Assembly (NCBI RefSeq): GCF_020804225.1
Contig: NZ_WJBI01000019.1
Span: 16,587 to 80,586 of the forward strand
Direction of reading: 5' to 3'
Length of the DNA: 64,000 bases
Source: Methanosarcina sp. DH2
Lineage (GTDB): Archaea; Halobacteriota; Methanosarcinia; Methanosarcinales; Methanosarcinaceae
The position numbers were made by a program, and so were the translations under genes. This document shows, piece after piece, positions 28,701 to 37,784 of this stretch (position 1 is the stretch's first letter; each line of letters starts with the position of its first letter). The notes under the pieces were generated by a model. It had not been told where the DNA came from and searched no databases. It saw only the letters and a list, made by a program, of their open reading frames with translations.

Positions 28701-29273
28701 ATGGCAATAATCCATGAGGAACTTTACAGGTCAAGAGATAATGAAACCATGGACTTCTCAGCTTATCTTCAGAAACTGACGTCGGACCTGTTTCACTCAT
28801 ACACTGTCAGAAAAGGGAATGTCAATATGCAGCTCGATATTGAAGAAATTTTCCTGGGAATGGATACTGCGGTTCCTCTGGGGATAATTATCAATGAGCT
28901 TGTATCCAATTCCCTGAAGCATGCATTTCCCTCAGGCAGGAGAGGAGAAATTCGTATCAAACTTTGCAGGATAGAAGAAAATGCCGAGAATAAAAGTATA
29001 AGTAATAGCACTAATAATATTGGTGCTAAGAGTTCAGTTGACAAAAATATCCAGTACACACTGGTAGTTTCGGACAATGGGTTGGGTTTTCCGGAAAACG
29101 TTGATTTCAGGAACACAAACTCTCTGGGCCTGCAACTTGTAAATATACTTGTCGAGCAGCTGGAGGGTACGGTTGAACTTGAAAGCGGTTCAGGGACTAA
29201 ATTCAAAATCTGGTTTAAGGAGCCCTGCCAGTCATCTGAAAATGTATCCAGTATCAAAGGGGAGATACAATGA
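25782..29273 (+). CDS. Multi-PAS sensor histidine kinase (HisKA_2 type)
   Basis: 1163 residues with no transmembrane segment, so a cytoplasmic sensor. A PAS-like N-terminus is followed by a coiled coil (about 105-150), then six PAS/PAC units. Four of these, starting near residues 284, 410, 540 and 670, are tandem copies of one ~128-residue unit sharing AEQTGQ-like, WAGAI, HPED and EYRF(R/K)KDGSY segments. The kinase core has IHHRIKNNLQVISSLLELQA (phospho-accepting His934/935). The ATPase domain has INELVSNSLKHAFPSG and VVSDNGLGFP. It overlaps the response regulator by ATGA. The signal is unknown; PAS units could bind haem, flavin or another ligand. Confidence 0.93.
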   Translation: MAIHEKITEPLPSENPNPVLRVGKNGKVLYANRAACFLLEHWGIKEGEELPQSLGHGIRRILSQKKPENLEINIGSATYALKLYPHSKDGFTDIYGFDISYRVRAEEKLMSQHERLEKLVGLRTFEYVEANEKLAQEVTERKRIEKTLQNNLQFLETLLDNIPSSVFQRDLNEIYVNCNESFARKIMGLPKEMVIGGSFSEFQKRVPKELAEIYYKHDRELLNNGGSHYYETRVICADGVSRDFLFHKATYENSSGEIAGIVGVMLDITPRKEAEKFFRKSEERYRIVAEQTGQLVYDYETESKQIDWAGAIPQLTGCSPQEFKQVDMESWIEHIHPEDRDKARKAHEKCMKNGGRYLEEYRFRRKDGSYFYVEDNGVCLQDNLNQVYRVVGVIKDITERKFAGEILERSEERFRITAEQTGQLVYDYNVENNHSSWAGAIEELTGYSFEEFQGFTPEVWAQHVHPEDREKAVKAHEECIKNGGKYFEEYRFRKKDGSYICVEDGGIYLKAENRGICRVLGVIKDITDRKLAHNRLEQSEKRYRLIAEKTKMLLYFDNYADDKTDWAGAIPQITGYSYEEFQKVRVNDWMCLIHPEDLQKVRAAHEYCMHYGGDFYQNYRFRRKDGSYFYVEDEGVYLKDEKGCVYLAARVIKDITEKRSAQEKLLESEERFRIAAEQTGQIVFEHDHREKNIKWAGAIQDVTGYTVEEFNKLGNSWADHIHPEDRKRALGELRTFQEKANNFRVEYRFRKKDGSYIHLEDSGVYLRNKNGSIRKAFGVMKDITGIKLASEKLKESEARYRSFMKNFRGIAFQMGLDFNLILIDGSIEETTGYRREDFISGNVNWYQIVHPESMKSLFDNRDKLIKDPLLFIEHDYRIVHKDGTVKWVREVFQNVFDATGKNRILQGAVYDISKQKEAEESLAKVEEIRKKEIHHRIKNNLQVISSLLELQAERFDDTEVLEAFRESQNRVATMAIIHEELYRSRDNETMDFSAYLQKLTSDLFHSYTVRKGNVNMQLDIEEIFLGMDTAVPLGIIINELVSNSLKHAFPSGRRGEIRIKLCRIEENAENKSISNSTNNIGAKSSVDKNIQYTLVVSDNGLGFPENVDFRNTNSLGLQLVNILVEQLEGTVELESGSGTKFKIWFKEPCQSSENVSSIKGEIQ

Positions 29274-29683
29274 AAAAGGCAAAAATTCTGGTCGTTGAAG
29301 ACCAGAACATCGTCGCTCTAAACATCAGAAACAAGCTCAAGAACCTGGGTTATACTGTACCTGGCACTGCATCCACAGGAGAGGAAGCAATTAGAAAAGC
29401 GGAGCTGACGAATGCGGATCTTGTTTTGATGGACATCATGTTGAAAGGGGATATGGATGGAATTGAAGCTGCCCGTGAAATAAAAACCCGCCTTAAAATT
29501 CCTGTACTATATCTGACCGCTTATACTGACGATGAAACCCTTGAAAGGGCTAAAATGACAGAACCGGCAGGATATATTTCCAAACCTTTTAAAGAAGAAG
29601 ACCTGCACAGCAATATTGAGATGGCGCTACATAAACACAGAGCCGAAAAAAAAGAAATTGAGAGCTCCAGTAGTGATGAATAA
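29270..29683 (+). CDS. Single-domain response regulator, copy 1
   Basis: CheY-like receiver of 137 residues without an output domain. The acidic pocket is in ILVVEDQN, the phospho-acceptor aspartate is in LVLMDIMLKGDMDGIEA, and the conserved Thr and Lys are in YLTAYTDDETLERA and AGYISKPFKEEDL. It overlaps the kinase stop and is surely its cognate receiver. The output may be protein interaction. Confidence 0.93.
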   Translation: MKKAKILVVEDQNIVALNIRNKLKNLGYTVPGTASTGEEAIRKAELTNADLVLMDIMLKGDMDGIEAAREIKTRLKIPVLYLTAYTDDETLERAKMTEPAGYISKPFKEEDLHSNIEMALHKHRAEKKEIESSSSDE

Positions 29684-30091
29684 GACTCTTCAAATGCTTT
29701 AACGGAATCTGTATCCGATTAAAACAGATACATTTTCCAAACTTGAATTTAAGAGATATTCTAAAAGAGATCTTATAAAATAACGATTCTAAAAGATGTA
29801 TATCACTCATGTTTTAACTGAATTTTTCCTTTTTATAGTTCCGGGACATAAGAATTTTTCACGGAGATTTGTTCAGGGAATTAGTCGTGTCCAGGAGAAG
29901 TAGTCGTTTCCTGGAAAAATAGTCGTGTCCAGGAAGTACAATTGTATGCATCATTGAAATTGAGAAAAAAGACTGAATCTGAGGTCATTCGTGATAGAGT
30001 TAATTCTAAACTCATCGAAAAGTGATAGCAACCGGAAGTGAACCAGGATGAGTCTCAGGTAATTTAAAGCTAAGAAAAACGGGGTGGAAAA
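29684..30091. repeat. Gap between response regulators with a 19-bp triple repeat
   Basis: No gene. Three near-identical 19-base units of the type TAGTCGTGTCCAGGA+4 lie at 29882, 29901 and 29920. The rest is AT-rich. Confidence 0.7.
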
Positions 30092-30490
30092 ATGGACAAA
30101 GCAAAAATTCTGGTCGTTGACGATCAGAACATCGTGGCCCTAAACATTAGAAACAGGTTAAAAAGCCTGGGGTATGATGTTCCCACTACTGCTATTTCTG
30201 GGGAAGAGGCAATAAGAAAAGTAGAGCTTACAAACCCTGATCTTGTTTTGATGGACATCATGTTGAAGGGAGATATGGACGGGATTGAAGCAGCCCGGAT
30301 CATCAAATCTCGCTTTTCAATACCTGTTATTTACCTTACTGCTTATACTGATATTGAAACCCTGGAAAGGGCAAAACTAACAGAGCCTGCAGGGTATATT
30401 TCTAAACCCTTCAACGAAGAGGACCTTTACAATGAGATAGAAGTGGCTATCCATAAAAACAGGTCAAAAAGAGTAGATGAAGGAAAATAA
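30092..30490 (+). CDS. Single-domain response regulator, copy 2
   Basis: 132-residue receiver very similar to the copy at 29270: ILVVDDQN, LVLMDIMLKGDMDGIEA, YLTAYTDIETLERA and AGYISKPFNEEDL are shared almost unchanged. A GGGGTGG sequence precedes its ATG. This is a recent duplication of the upstream receiver; the neighbouring kinase may phosphorylate both. Confidence 0.92.
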   Translation: MDKAKILVVDDQNIVALNIRNRLKSLGYDVPTTAISGEEAIRKVELTNPDLVLMDIMLKGDMDGIEAARIIKSRFSIPVIYLTAYTDIETLERAKLTEPAGYISKPFNEEDLYNEIEVAIHKNRSKRVDEGK

Positions 30491-31067
30491 GAAGTCCATT
30501 TAACTTTGCAGAAAACGGGTAGAGGAGAGGGGAACGTTAGCTATATGTTATGAGCAAAAACCTCACAATGCGGGCTCTGAGAAATGTTTTTCCTGCTCTA
30601 TAAACCACTTTTCAATTTGCAATATTTAAAATTTTCCCGCCAGATAAACTGGCGACGTCTGCAAGAAATTAAAAAACAAAATGAAGTTTGAACAAGAGCG
30701 CCTCTGAAAGAAACAGAAAAGGCTTGAAAAAACGTAAAAGACTTGAAAAACAGAAAGGGCTTGAAAAAAAAATATTTTTTAGATATTATCTGATTCTATC
30801 GTTTGCACCCTTACAGATTTTTTCGCAGCTTTAATTTGCTTTTCTTCTGTCAACTTTTCATCTCTTTGCTTCTTTTTAGAAGACCGAACTGATCTCCGGG
30901 AAAAATGCAGTATTATATGATTAATGATGTTGCTTTTTTGAACTTGGTTCTATTTTGACACCCTTCTGCCTGACTAATTTTTAAATAAATTCTAAAGTTT
31001 TAAATAACATTGCCAAAACTAAAGCCTGCCTTGACCAGCCGATTTAATGAGGCTCGAATAAGACTTT
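30491..31067. other. Intergenic region with a dispersed hairpin element
   Basis: No gene seen. CGCCAG/CTGGCG (30638-30654) with an ATAAA loop belongs to the hairpin family also at 5.1, 5.5 and 8.8 kb. It is followed by purine-rich sequence with GGCTTGAAAAA units (about 30720-30770). Confidence 0.55.
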
Positions 31068-31313
31068 CTAGCGCCTGGAGTTCAGAATAGTAGCTATATT
31101 GAAAAAAAGCCAGAGACCCCCAAAGAACCAGAATATGGGACCTGCAGTATTTATAAGAAACTCGCCTTTGACTGGATTATTCGGGTACATATCGATATAT
31201 AGTGAGCCTGCGGTCATCGACAGGAAACTTGCAATAGTTATTAAAAGTAAAGCTGTTCGTACTCTGGAAGCCTTTGGATCTGAGCGGGGAAAACCATTGG
31301 GAAAACGATTCAT
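31068..31313 (-). CDS. Small hypothetical membrane protein
   Basis: 81 residues: a charged N-terminus (MNRFPNGFPRSDPKASRVR), one hydrophobic segment ALLLITIASFLSMTAGSLYI, a short loop, and a second, GPIFWFFGGLWLFFNIATIL. This two-helix topology with basic flanks looks like a genuine membrane protein. A frame on the opposite strand covers the same region but has no such pattern. Function unknown; it stands alone. Confidence 0.6.
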   Translation of the reverse strand: MNRFPNGFPRSDPKASRVRTALLLITIASFLSMTAGSLYIDMYPNNPVKGEFLINTAGPIFWFFGGLWLFFNIATILNSRR

Positions 31314-31698
31314 AGAATAGATTAGGAGAAGAGAAAATAAATAATTTTTTAAATTAGTCCATTTTGGAGAAAGTTCTCTATCATTATAGAAAATATATAT
31401 AAGTATTGTTTAAATCGTGACTCAATAAAGAGAAGGGCGTTAACTGCATTATAAAAGTTGTGATTGTGGATTGAACCTGTGGATTGAACTGGAGGTTGGA
31501 TTATAAACTCCATTAGAAGTATAACGCCCAGAATATTAAAAGTAAGATATCTTATATAAAGCATTCCACTTTTATATTTTTTTCAATGTATATAATTAAA
31601 CTATATGTGAGTTGCGTGTCAACAGTATTAAATATAGTTAAGAGAATCAAAGCGGTATTTAACGCTAAAAGTCTCTATTAAAAAATTTGAGAATATGT
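31314..31698. other. AT-rich intergenic region downstream of thiI
   Basis: 385 bases. A 71-codon - strand frame (31349-31564) has no recognisable features. Nothing else is seen. Confidence 0.5.
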
Positions 31699-32916
31699 TT
31701 AGAGCTTAAGAACTTTTGCAGTTTTCAAAGCCTCGATAACCATAGTTTCAACTTCGAGTTTTTTCTCTTCAAGAACTATAAGATCATAGTTTGCCTTGAC
31801 TTCTGGACGCTCCGGGACTGCAGTGCAGCCTCCTGCTGACCTTGTAGAGATATCATAAGTTCCAATTCTACGGGCAATATCCGCGATCTCACTTTTATCA
31901 AAGGCGATTAAAGGGTGATAAATCGGAATAGCAAGCTGGTATATCTCGGCATGCATATTGGCCGCAGTCTGGGAGGCTACCTGTCCGAGGGACGAGCCAG
32001 TAATAATTCCGCTTGCACCTTCTTTTTTCATGATCTCATAGGCTTCCCTGTACATCATGCGTTTGCAGAGAAGGCAGGTGTTTTTTCGGTCACATATTTC
32101 TATAAAAGATCTGAGATTAGGGCCGTGAGGGATCTCATAAGTCGTGAATTGATGCCCTGGTGCCCATGCCTGGAGCTGTCGGATGCAGTCAAAAGCACGT
32201 TCTTTTGCCGCGTTTTCTGCATAAGGAGAGTTGTTGCAGTAAATAGGGGTGATCATTACACCACGCTTCATCATCAGCCATGCAGCAACAGGGGAATCGA
32301 GGCCTCCTGACATGAGCACCACCATATTACCCTGGGTGCCAAGAGGAAGCCCTCCCACTCCTTTAACTGTTTCCAGATAAACATAAGCCATATTCTGCCG
32401 CATTTCTACAAAAATTTCTTTATCAGGAGAACTTAGATCAACCCTGGGATTTTTTCCTGCTTTTTCAAGCGCGTTCCAGACAGCATCTCCGCAGGTTCTC
32501 CCTACATCCGCTGATGAGAAAGAATGGTTCCCGCTTCTTCTGGCCCGGATAGCAAAAGACTCTCCTTCTTGAATAAGATCTGTTCCAATAAGGGCACAGG
32601 TCCCGGCTGCACTCTCAAGGTCCGATCCTGTTATTAATGCAGAGGATGTTGAGACAACCCCAAAAACATCTGCTGCCGCTCCAGCTGCACGTGGATCTGT
32701 TGTCTCAATAAATATCCTGCCCCATTCTCTTCGCATCAAAGAGTATGGAACGCCTCTTGAGTCCAGCATTGCGGCAATGTTCTTCATAAGTATTTTCTCA
32801 TACCAGTTCCGAACTCCCGGACTTTTGAGGGCAAGCTCCCCATATCGGACTATAATAACGTTTGCCTGTTTCTCGGAACCCTTGTTATCCATACTGTTTG
32901 TAGAATCGTCATGCAT
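31699..32916 (-). CDS. thiI: tRNA 4-thiouridine synthase ThiI
   Basis: tRNA sulfurtransferase. An N-terminal ferredoxin-like/THUMP region (about residues 20-170, starting VIIVRYGELALKSPG) is followed by the adenylating PP-loop domain with MVVLMSGGLDSPVAAW (SGGxDS). CDRKNTCLLCKRMMYREA contains cysteines conserved in methanogen ThiI, and GIITGSSLGQVASQT is typical. No rhodanese domain is present, as in other archaea. The start may be M1 or M9 (MDNKGSEKQ). It stands alone. Confidence 0.93.
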   Translation of the reverse strand: MHDDSTNSMDNKGSEKQANVIIVRYGELALKSPGVRNWYEKILMKNIAAMLDSRGVPYSLMRREWGRIFIETTDPRAAGAAADVFGVVSTSSALITGSDLESAAGTCALIGTDLIQEGESFAIRARRSGNHSFSSADVGRTCGDAVWNALEKAGKNPRVDLSSPDKEIFVEMRQNMAYVYLETVKGVGGLPLGTQGNMVVLMSGGLDSPVAAWLMMKRGVMITPIYCNNSPYAENAAKERAFDCIRQLQAWAPGHQFTTYEIPHGPNLRSFIEICDRKNTCLLCKRMMYREAYEIMKKEGASGIITGSSLGQVASQTAANMHAEIYQLAIPIYHPLIAFDKSEIADIARRIGTYDISTRSAGGCTAVPERPEVKANYDLIVLEEKKLEVETMVIEALKTAKVLKL

Positions 32917-33411
32917 GTTCTTATTATCTCTTTTTATCCCTTTATCAATAGAATTTCAGGTCCGTTTCGACCTTGTCAGAATTGCCTGTCATATATGCTA
33001 ATGGTTAGATATACTAACGGTTAGTGACAAATGGTTTAAAGCTTTCAGAAAAAAAATTTTTTCCTGGAATAACTGGAAACAGGGTATGATGTGGCAATAT
33101 ACGGGGGACCGGTAGAAAACTTTAAATACACCGTTGTTTTGAGAATTGTGGGAATTACTGTATGTATATGAAAGAATATTAAAAAACATGAAAAATTGTC
33201 CTGGTAGTCTATCATTGTTAATCAGTACAAAAAATATACCGACGGTAATATTATTTTTGGAAAATCTATATAAGTCAGGACCTGTATAGTATTGTATGCT
33301 ATTGTGTACTACGCACAATATCGAAGACATTGGGTAAGACTGGGTAAATATTGCCCACCTATCGAAACGACGCAAGTAATAAAAGACAACCACGCCAGGG
33401 GTGGAGTACCA
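32917..33411. other. AT-rich gap upstream of thiI
   Basis: About 495 bases with no convincing gene. GTTAGATATACTAACGGTTAG near 33003 is a small repeat/palindrome. TATATAAG near 33270 could be a promoter element for the gene at 33412. Confidence 0.45.
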
Positions 33412-33591
33412 ATGGATACTCTGAAAAAGCTTGCAGGAAAATCGATAGTAACAGCAATTGCTGCTTATAGCCTTCTGCTGATACTGTTTCCTGTTGGCTG
33501 GATCGTTTTGCTCGGGACCGCTATCGGAAAGCCGAGCCCAGAAAAAGGATCTGTCGAAGCGAGAATCCTTGGGGCAGACCTCGAAGTCTGA
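33412..33591 (+). CDS. Small hypothetical membrane protein
   Basis: 59 residues beginning MDTLKKLAGKSIVTAIAAYS, with one strong hydrophobic helix (SIVTAIAAYSLLLILFPVGW) followed by a polar tail ending RILGADLEV. The start is chosen at the ATG at 33412 because GGGGTGGAG lies just upstream, resembling a ribosome site; the frame is open 40 codons further upstream without a better start. Function unknown. Confidence 0.55.
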   Translation: MDTLKKLAGKSIVTAIAAYSLLLILFPVGWIVLLGTAIGKPSPEKGSVEARILGADLEV

Positions 33592-33612
33592 ACCCCCTAG
33601 AGAAAAGGCATG

Positions 33613-33800
33613 GGTGTCAGAAACCAACAAGGAAGCCCGCCAGGGGTTTCTGGCCAACATTCTTGCCGCCCAGCACCGGTGTCGAAACAAACAAGGGAGC
33701 CCGCAAGGCTTCTGGCCAACATTCGCACCACCCTCTTGCAATCTGAGAACTGGTTCGCGGGTGTCGGAAACAAACAAGGAAACAGCAGTTTCAGGAAAGC
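33613..33800. repeat. GC-rich tandem repeat cluster
   Basis: Three imperfect copies, at about 33613, 33678 and 33760. Each begins GGTGTC(A/G)GAAAC or similar, continues CAACAAGG(A/G)AGCCCGC, and (first two copies) ends TTCTGGCCAACATTC. Base composition is clearly richer in GC than the surroundings. Frames through it on both strands are open but consist of repeat translation and are not called as genes. Confidence 0.75.
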
Positions 33801-34313
33801 AATCCGGCTACCTGCCATATCAAGAGGCGGATCTGGAAGGGACCGGAGGAAAAAGAGGAAACGGTCGTTTCTGGCAACATTCAGGCAACCCACTTTTTTT
33901 ATTGCAACTTTTATTTTGTTCTGTTTTTTATTAGTTTTATTGTTTTTCAGGTGTATTTTATTCTTTTTTATACATTATTCTTTTTTATACACCTACAGAT
34001 TTTTTTGACTTATTTGAGTTACGTATTTTTTATACTGTTATATGTTTGGTTTCTCTATTGTCCCTTTTTTCATAGGAAGACCGCTCGCATGCAAGCATGG
34101 AAAAATCGGGTTGCAATATGAGTCATTCCTGAAAATTCAAAATTCTCATGCCTTCAGTTCCAGTAATTGCGAATTTGAGAAAATGCGTCAAAAAGGAACA
34201 TGAATTCAATTCAGTAACTTTAGCTTGTAAAGAGAACTACAGTTGTATAATAAAAATATAGAAAATTTGCTAACAGGAACAACTTTTATCTGCTCTCTTT
34301 GAAAACAATTTTT

Positions 34314-34356
34314 CCGGTATGCCTGAAATTTTACGTGCATACCGGAATCTTTTTTT
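34314..34356 (+). terminator. Strong hairpin terminator
   Basis: CCGGTATGC (34314-34322) and GCATACCGG (34337-34345) form a perfect 9-bp stem, followed by AATC and a T-run. It reads on the + strand, ending transcripts that come from the repeat region toward the convergent TPR gene. Confidence 0.7.
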
Positions 34357-34357
34357 C

Positions 34358-34429
34358 AGCTTATTTTAACCCTTTAGCTTATTTTAACCCTTTAGCTTAT
34401 TTTAACCCTTTAGCTTATTTTAACCCTTT
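34358..34429. repeat. 18-bp tandem repeat AGCTTATTTTAACCCTTT x4
   Basis: Four perfect 18-base units (34358, 34376, 34394, 34412) end at the stop codon of the TPR gene. Confidence 0.95.
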
Positions 34430-37400
34430 AGACCTCATCGGGCTCTGGAACATACCAGTTTTCATTTTCATTTTTCTCATCTTCTTCGGGTTCAGGAATA
34501 TACCAGTATCCTGTATCTTCAGAAGACCCAGCATTATACTCATCAGTGTCTTTATATTTCTCCCCAGATGCAGAGGAATTATTGTTTAGCTGCTGAGAAA
34601 TTTCAGTTATGTTTATGCTGGCGTTCTCTAAAATATTTTCCTCTCCACCATACCATCTCGAGGGCAGCGGATAGTTGATGTCGCCTCTATATGTTTCGGG
34701 AATGAAGATACGGGTTCCCCTGTTCTGAAGGGCTGCTACAAAGCCAGGGTCCATGGCATCAAGTCTTGCCTTGCATATCGAAGCTTCATCGTAATCCTTT
34801 ATGCGGTAGTGGGCAAAACGCTTATTATAAAGGGCAGAAGGCGAATTGGGATTTATTGCAAGAGCACTGTCATAGGAGTTAACCGACTCATTAACCTCTC
34901 CCATTACATTGTGCAGATATCCCTTATTATACCATGCCGTTATGCAGTCCGGCTTTAACTGCACTGTTTTATTAAAGCAATCAAGAGCGGCATTGTTACT
35001 GCTTATTGCGAAATAAGCGCACCCTTTGAAATACCAGGCTGCGGCGTTGTCTGGAGAGTGTTCGAGGGCTTTGTCATAGCTGGCAATTGCTTCCTGATAT
35101 CTCTCCATTTTAGAGAACGCAAAACCCTTGTTATTAATCGCATCAACATTTTTCGGGTCCAGCGTAAGAATTTGATCATAACAGGCAATTGCTGCTTCGA
35201 AATTTCCCGCAGCTTCCAGAGCCTTGCCTTGCCGGTACATTATCTCTCTGTTTTCAGGCGTAATCTTGAGAATCTCCCCATATGTTGAAGAGGCTTCCTC
35301 ATACTTGCCAAGTTCTTCAAACAAAGAGGCTTTCTCAGCCAGAACCTTCGAATTGGTAGGATCAAGCTCCATGATTCTATCATAATCTTCAAGAGCCTCT
35401 TCCTGCCTTTCGGATCTGGCTAAAGCAAAAGCTCTACCTTCCAGAGCCTCTATGTTTTCAGGCTCAAGTTCAAGAAGAGGATTGAAACAGGCGACTGCTT
35501 CCTCATACCTACCGAGGCTTACAAGGGCAAGAGATTTACCCTGGAGAGCTTCAGGATCACTGGAGTTAAGAGCAAGTAATTGATCATAGTAAGCAACTGC
35601 TTCTTCAGACCTTCCAAGATTACTCGAGGTAGAAGCTATACCATACCAGGCATTACTCGACTGCGGGTCAATGTCCAGGGCTTTTTTATAACACTCCAGA
35701 GCTTCTTCGCTCCGTCCGAGTTTGTCAAGGGCAGAGCCTTTCTCATACCAGGCTTCAGTGCGTACAGGATTAATTGCAAGAGCCATGTCGTAAGAATAAA
35801 GCGCGTCCTCATACATCTCAAGTTTGCTGTAGGTTGAAGCTTTGCCGTACCATGCTGCATCGTAACCGAATTCCGGATTCAGGTCGTTAAAGTTTCCTGA
35901 AAAGTCCGAGCTGTTTTCAGAACTTAAGTACTTGTAGCCCTGAAGGTAAGTCCAGAAACCTCCTGAAATTGCCTTCTGTGGGCTGACATCCATACTTTTA
36001 CCTTCAACTGTTCTGGAGGTCGAGTTTCCAGATAACAATTCCATATTCTTGTTCAATCTGAAACGGGCAATAGAATACCCTGAATTTATCTGGAGAGCCT
36101 GACTGTAACAGTCTGAAGCTTCCTGGTATCTTTCGAGCTGATCAAGGAGAAGACCTTTGTTGTACCAGATTTCGGCACTATCAGGGGCAACGGCAAGAAC
36201 TCTGTCATAACACTCCAGAGCTCCTTCGTATTCTCCTGTTTTTACCAGGGCAAAAGCTTTACCGTACCATGCAAGCGTGTAATTTTCATCAAGATCAATG
36301 GCTTCGTTATAACTTTTTACAGCATCTTTGTACTGCTCAAGTTTTGAAGAATCATAGCCTTTTTTATACCAGACTTTGGCATATCCGGAATCCAGTTTAA
36401 GGGCTTTATCGTAGCAATCAGCAGCTTCTGCATATCTGTTAAGTCTGTCAAGGTCCTGACCCTTCATGTACCAGACCGTTGCATGTCCTGATTCGGTTTC
36501 AAGAATCCGATCATAACATTCAAGGGCAGACTCATAATTCTCAAGCTTGTCAAAAGCCAGTCCTTTATCATACCATATTTTAATTGCAGGGGATTTAAAC
36601 TCGGGAGTTTCAGAGTAACTGGCAAGTGAAGAGTCGTAAGCATTAAGCTTTTCGAGAAGACCCTCGCCAGCTTCCTCTACCTCAACTCCCACATTAGGAT
36701 TAAGGGCTCTATCATAGCAGACTATTGCAGCGTCGTATTCTCCCATCTCATTAAGCACGGAACCTTTGCCGTACCATGCCTCGGTGTTGTCAGGGCTGTA
36801 AACAAGTATCTCATCATAGCAATGCAAAGCCTCTTCATTTCTACCAAGCTGTTCAAGGCAGGATCCTTTCTTCTGCAGGGCATTAAGGTTTTCAGGCTCT
36901 GAAAGGAGGACAAATTCATAACAGGTCAGGGCATCCTGATACATTTCCATCCTTTCAAGGTCTACACCTTTATTATACCAGGCCTCTACAAGGTCAGGAT
37001 TAAGGGAGATAGCCTGGTCGTAACACTGTATTGCAGCTTCATAATCTCCTGACATATCATACATTGTTCCTTTCTGAGTCAGGAGTTCAAAATTGTCAGG
37101 AGTAATATTAAGAGCCATCTCAAAACAGCTCATTGCTTCTTCGTAATTCTCAAGTCCTGCGTAAGCTTTTCCCTGCATTTGCAGAGTTTCGGAAGAGTTG
37201 GAGCCGAGTTCAATTGATCTCTCATAAGAGGCTAAAGCCTCCTGATCAAGACTGAGTTTCTCAGAAGCAATTGCTTTCTGGAACCAGACTCTGGAAAGGT
37301 AGTTATCCATAGCGAGACTTTTTTCGTAAGAGTTGATAGCCTCTACATAATTTTGTGTCTTAAGCTGCTCATTACCCTTTTCATACCAGACGCCGTAAGA

Positions 37401-37784
37401 AACCGGGAAGGTTTCGATAGCCCTGTCATAGCAGACAATTGATTCTTCGTATCTCTCCAGAGCGGCCAGAGCACATCCTTTTCCATACCATGCCATCGAT
37501 GAGTTAGAGTCCATTTTAAGTGCATCTTCAAAGCATCCTATAGAAAGCTCATATTCTTTGAGAGAATAGAGATTATTGCCTTTACTTAACAGGCCTTCTA
37601 CAGAAGCCGGACGCTGCGCAAGTACCTCTTCAAGAGTGGGAGCAACAGGTACGTTATCTTCTACAATATTCTTCTGGCTTTCAGCCGCTCCTGCTGCAGG
37701 TAAAAAACCTGAGGTAAAAGATAAAACAAAGGCCAGAAGAATGAAAGAACAAATGATCAAATAAATTTTTTGAATTGAGCTCAT
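34428..37784 (-). CDS. Very large secreted tetratricopeptide-repeat protein
   Basis: 1118 residues. An N-terminal signal peptide (KIYLIICSFILLAFVLSF, then AAGAAES) suggests export. Most of the rest is an array of 34-residue TPR units, recognisable by repeated AWYGKG / AWYNKG, EEAIxCYDxAL and AIAxNP patterns; I estimate more than 25 units. Residues from about 1040 lack TPRs and end in an acidic Tyr/Pro/Glu-rich tail with two similar segments, WYIPEPEEDE and WYVPEPDEV. Such proteins act as protein-binding scaffolds outside or at the cell surface; the partner is unknown. Transcribed alone. Confidence 0.9.
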   Translation of the reverse strand: MSSIQKIYLIICSFILLAFVLSFTSGFLPAAGAAESQKNIVEDNVPVAPTLEEVLAQRPASVEGLLSKGNNLYSLKEYELSIGCFEDALKMDSNSSMAWYGKGCALAALERYEESIVCYDRAIETFPVSYGVWYEKGNEQLKTQNYVEAINSYEKSLAMDNYLSRVWFQKAIASEKLSLDQEALASYERSIELGSNSSETLQMQGKAYAGLENYEEAMSCFEMALNITPDNFELLTQKGTMYDMSGDYEAAIQCYDQAISLNPDLVEAWYNKGVDLERMEMYQDALTCYEFVLLSEPENLNALQKKGSCLEQLGRNEEALHCYDEILVYSPDNTEAWYGKGSVLNEMGEYDAAIVCYDRALNPNVGVEVEEAGEGLLEKLNAYDSSLASYSETPEFKSPAIKIWYDKGLAFDKLENYESALECYDRILETESGHATVWYMKGQDLDRLNRYAEAADCYDKALKLDSGYAKVWYKKGYDSSKLEQYKDAVKSYNEAIDLDENYTLAWYGKAFALVKTGEYEGALECYDRVLAVAPDSAEIWYNKGLLLDQLERYQEASDCYSQALQINSGYSIARFRLNKNMELLSGNSTSRTVEGKSMDVSPQKAISGGFWTYLQGYKYLSSENSSDFSGNFNDLNPEFGYDAAWYGKASTYSKLEMYEDALYSYDMALAINPVRTEAWYEKGSALDKLGRSEEALECYKKALDIDPQSSNAWYGIASTSSNLGRSEEAVAYYDQLLALNSSDPEALQGKSLALVSLGRYEEAVACFNPLLELEPENIEALEGRAFALARSERQEEALEDYDRIMELDPTNSKVLAEKASLFEELGKYEEASSTYGEILKITPENREIMYRQGKALEAAGNFEAAIACYDQILTLDPKNVDAINNKGFAFSKMERYQEAIASYDKALEHSPDNAAAWYFKGCAYFAISSNNAALDCFNKTVQLKPDCITAWYNKGYLHNVMGEVNESVNSYDSALAINPNSPSALYNKRFAHYRIKDYDEASICKARLDAMDPGFVAALQNRGTRIFIPETYRGDINYPLPSRWYGGEENILENASINITEISQQLNNNSSASGEKYKDTDEYNAGSSEDTGYWYIPEPEEDEKNENENWYVPEPDEV

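Noticed and set aside
33494..34008. Overlapping + strand frames of 130-146 codons
   Set aside because: Translation of the GC-rich repeat and a T-rich tail; opposite-strand frames are equally open.
34358..34429. Possible CRISPR-like array
   Set aside because: Units are contiguous with no spacers. The same applies to the arrays at 23057, 38358, 39490 and 48523.
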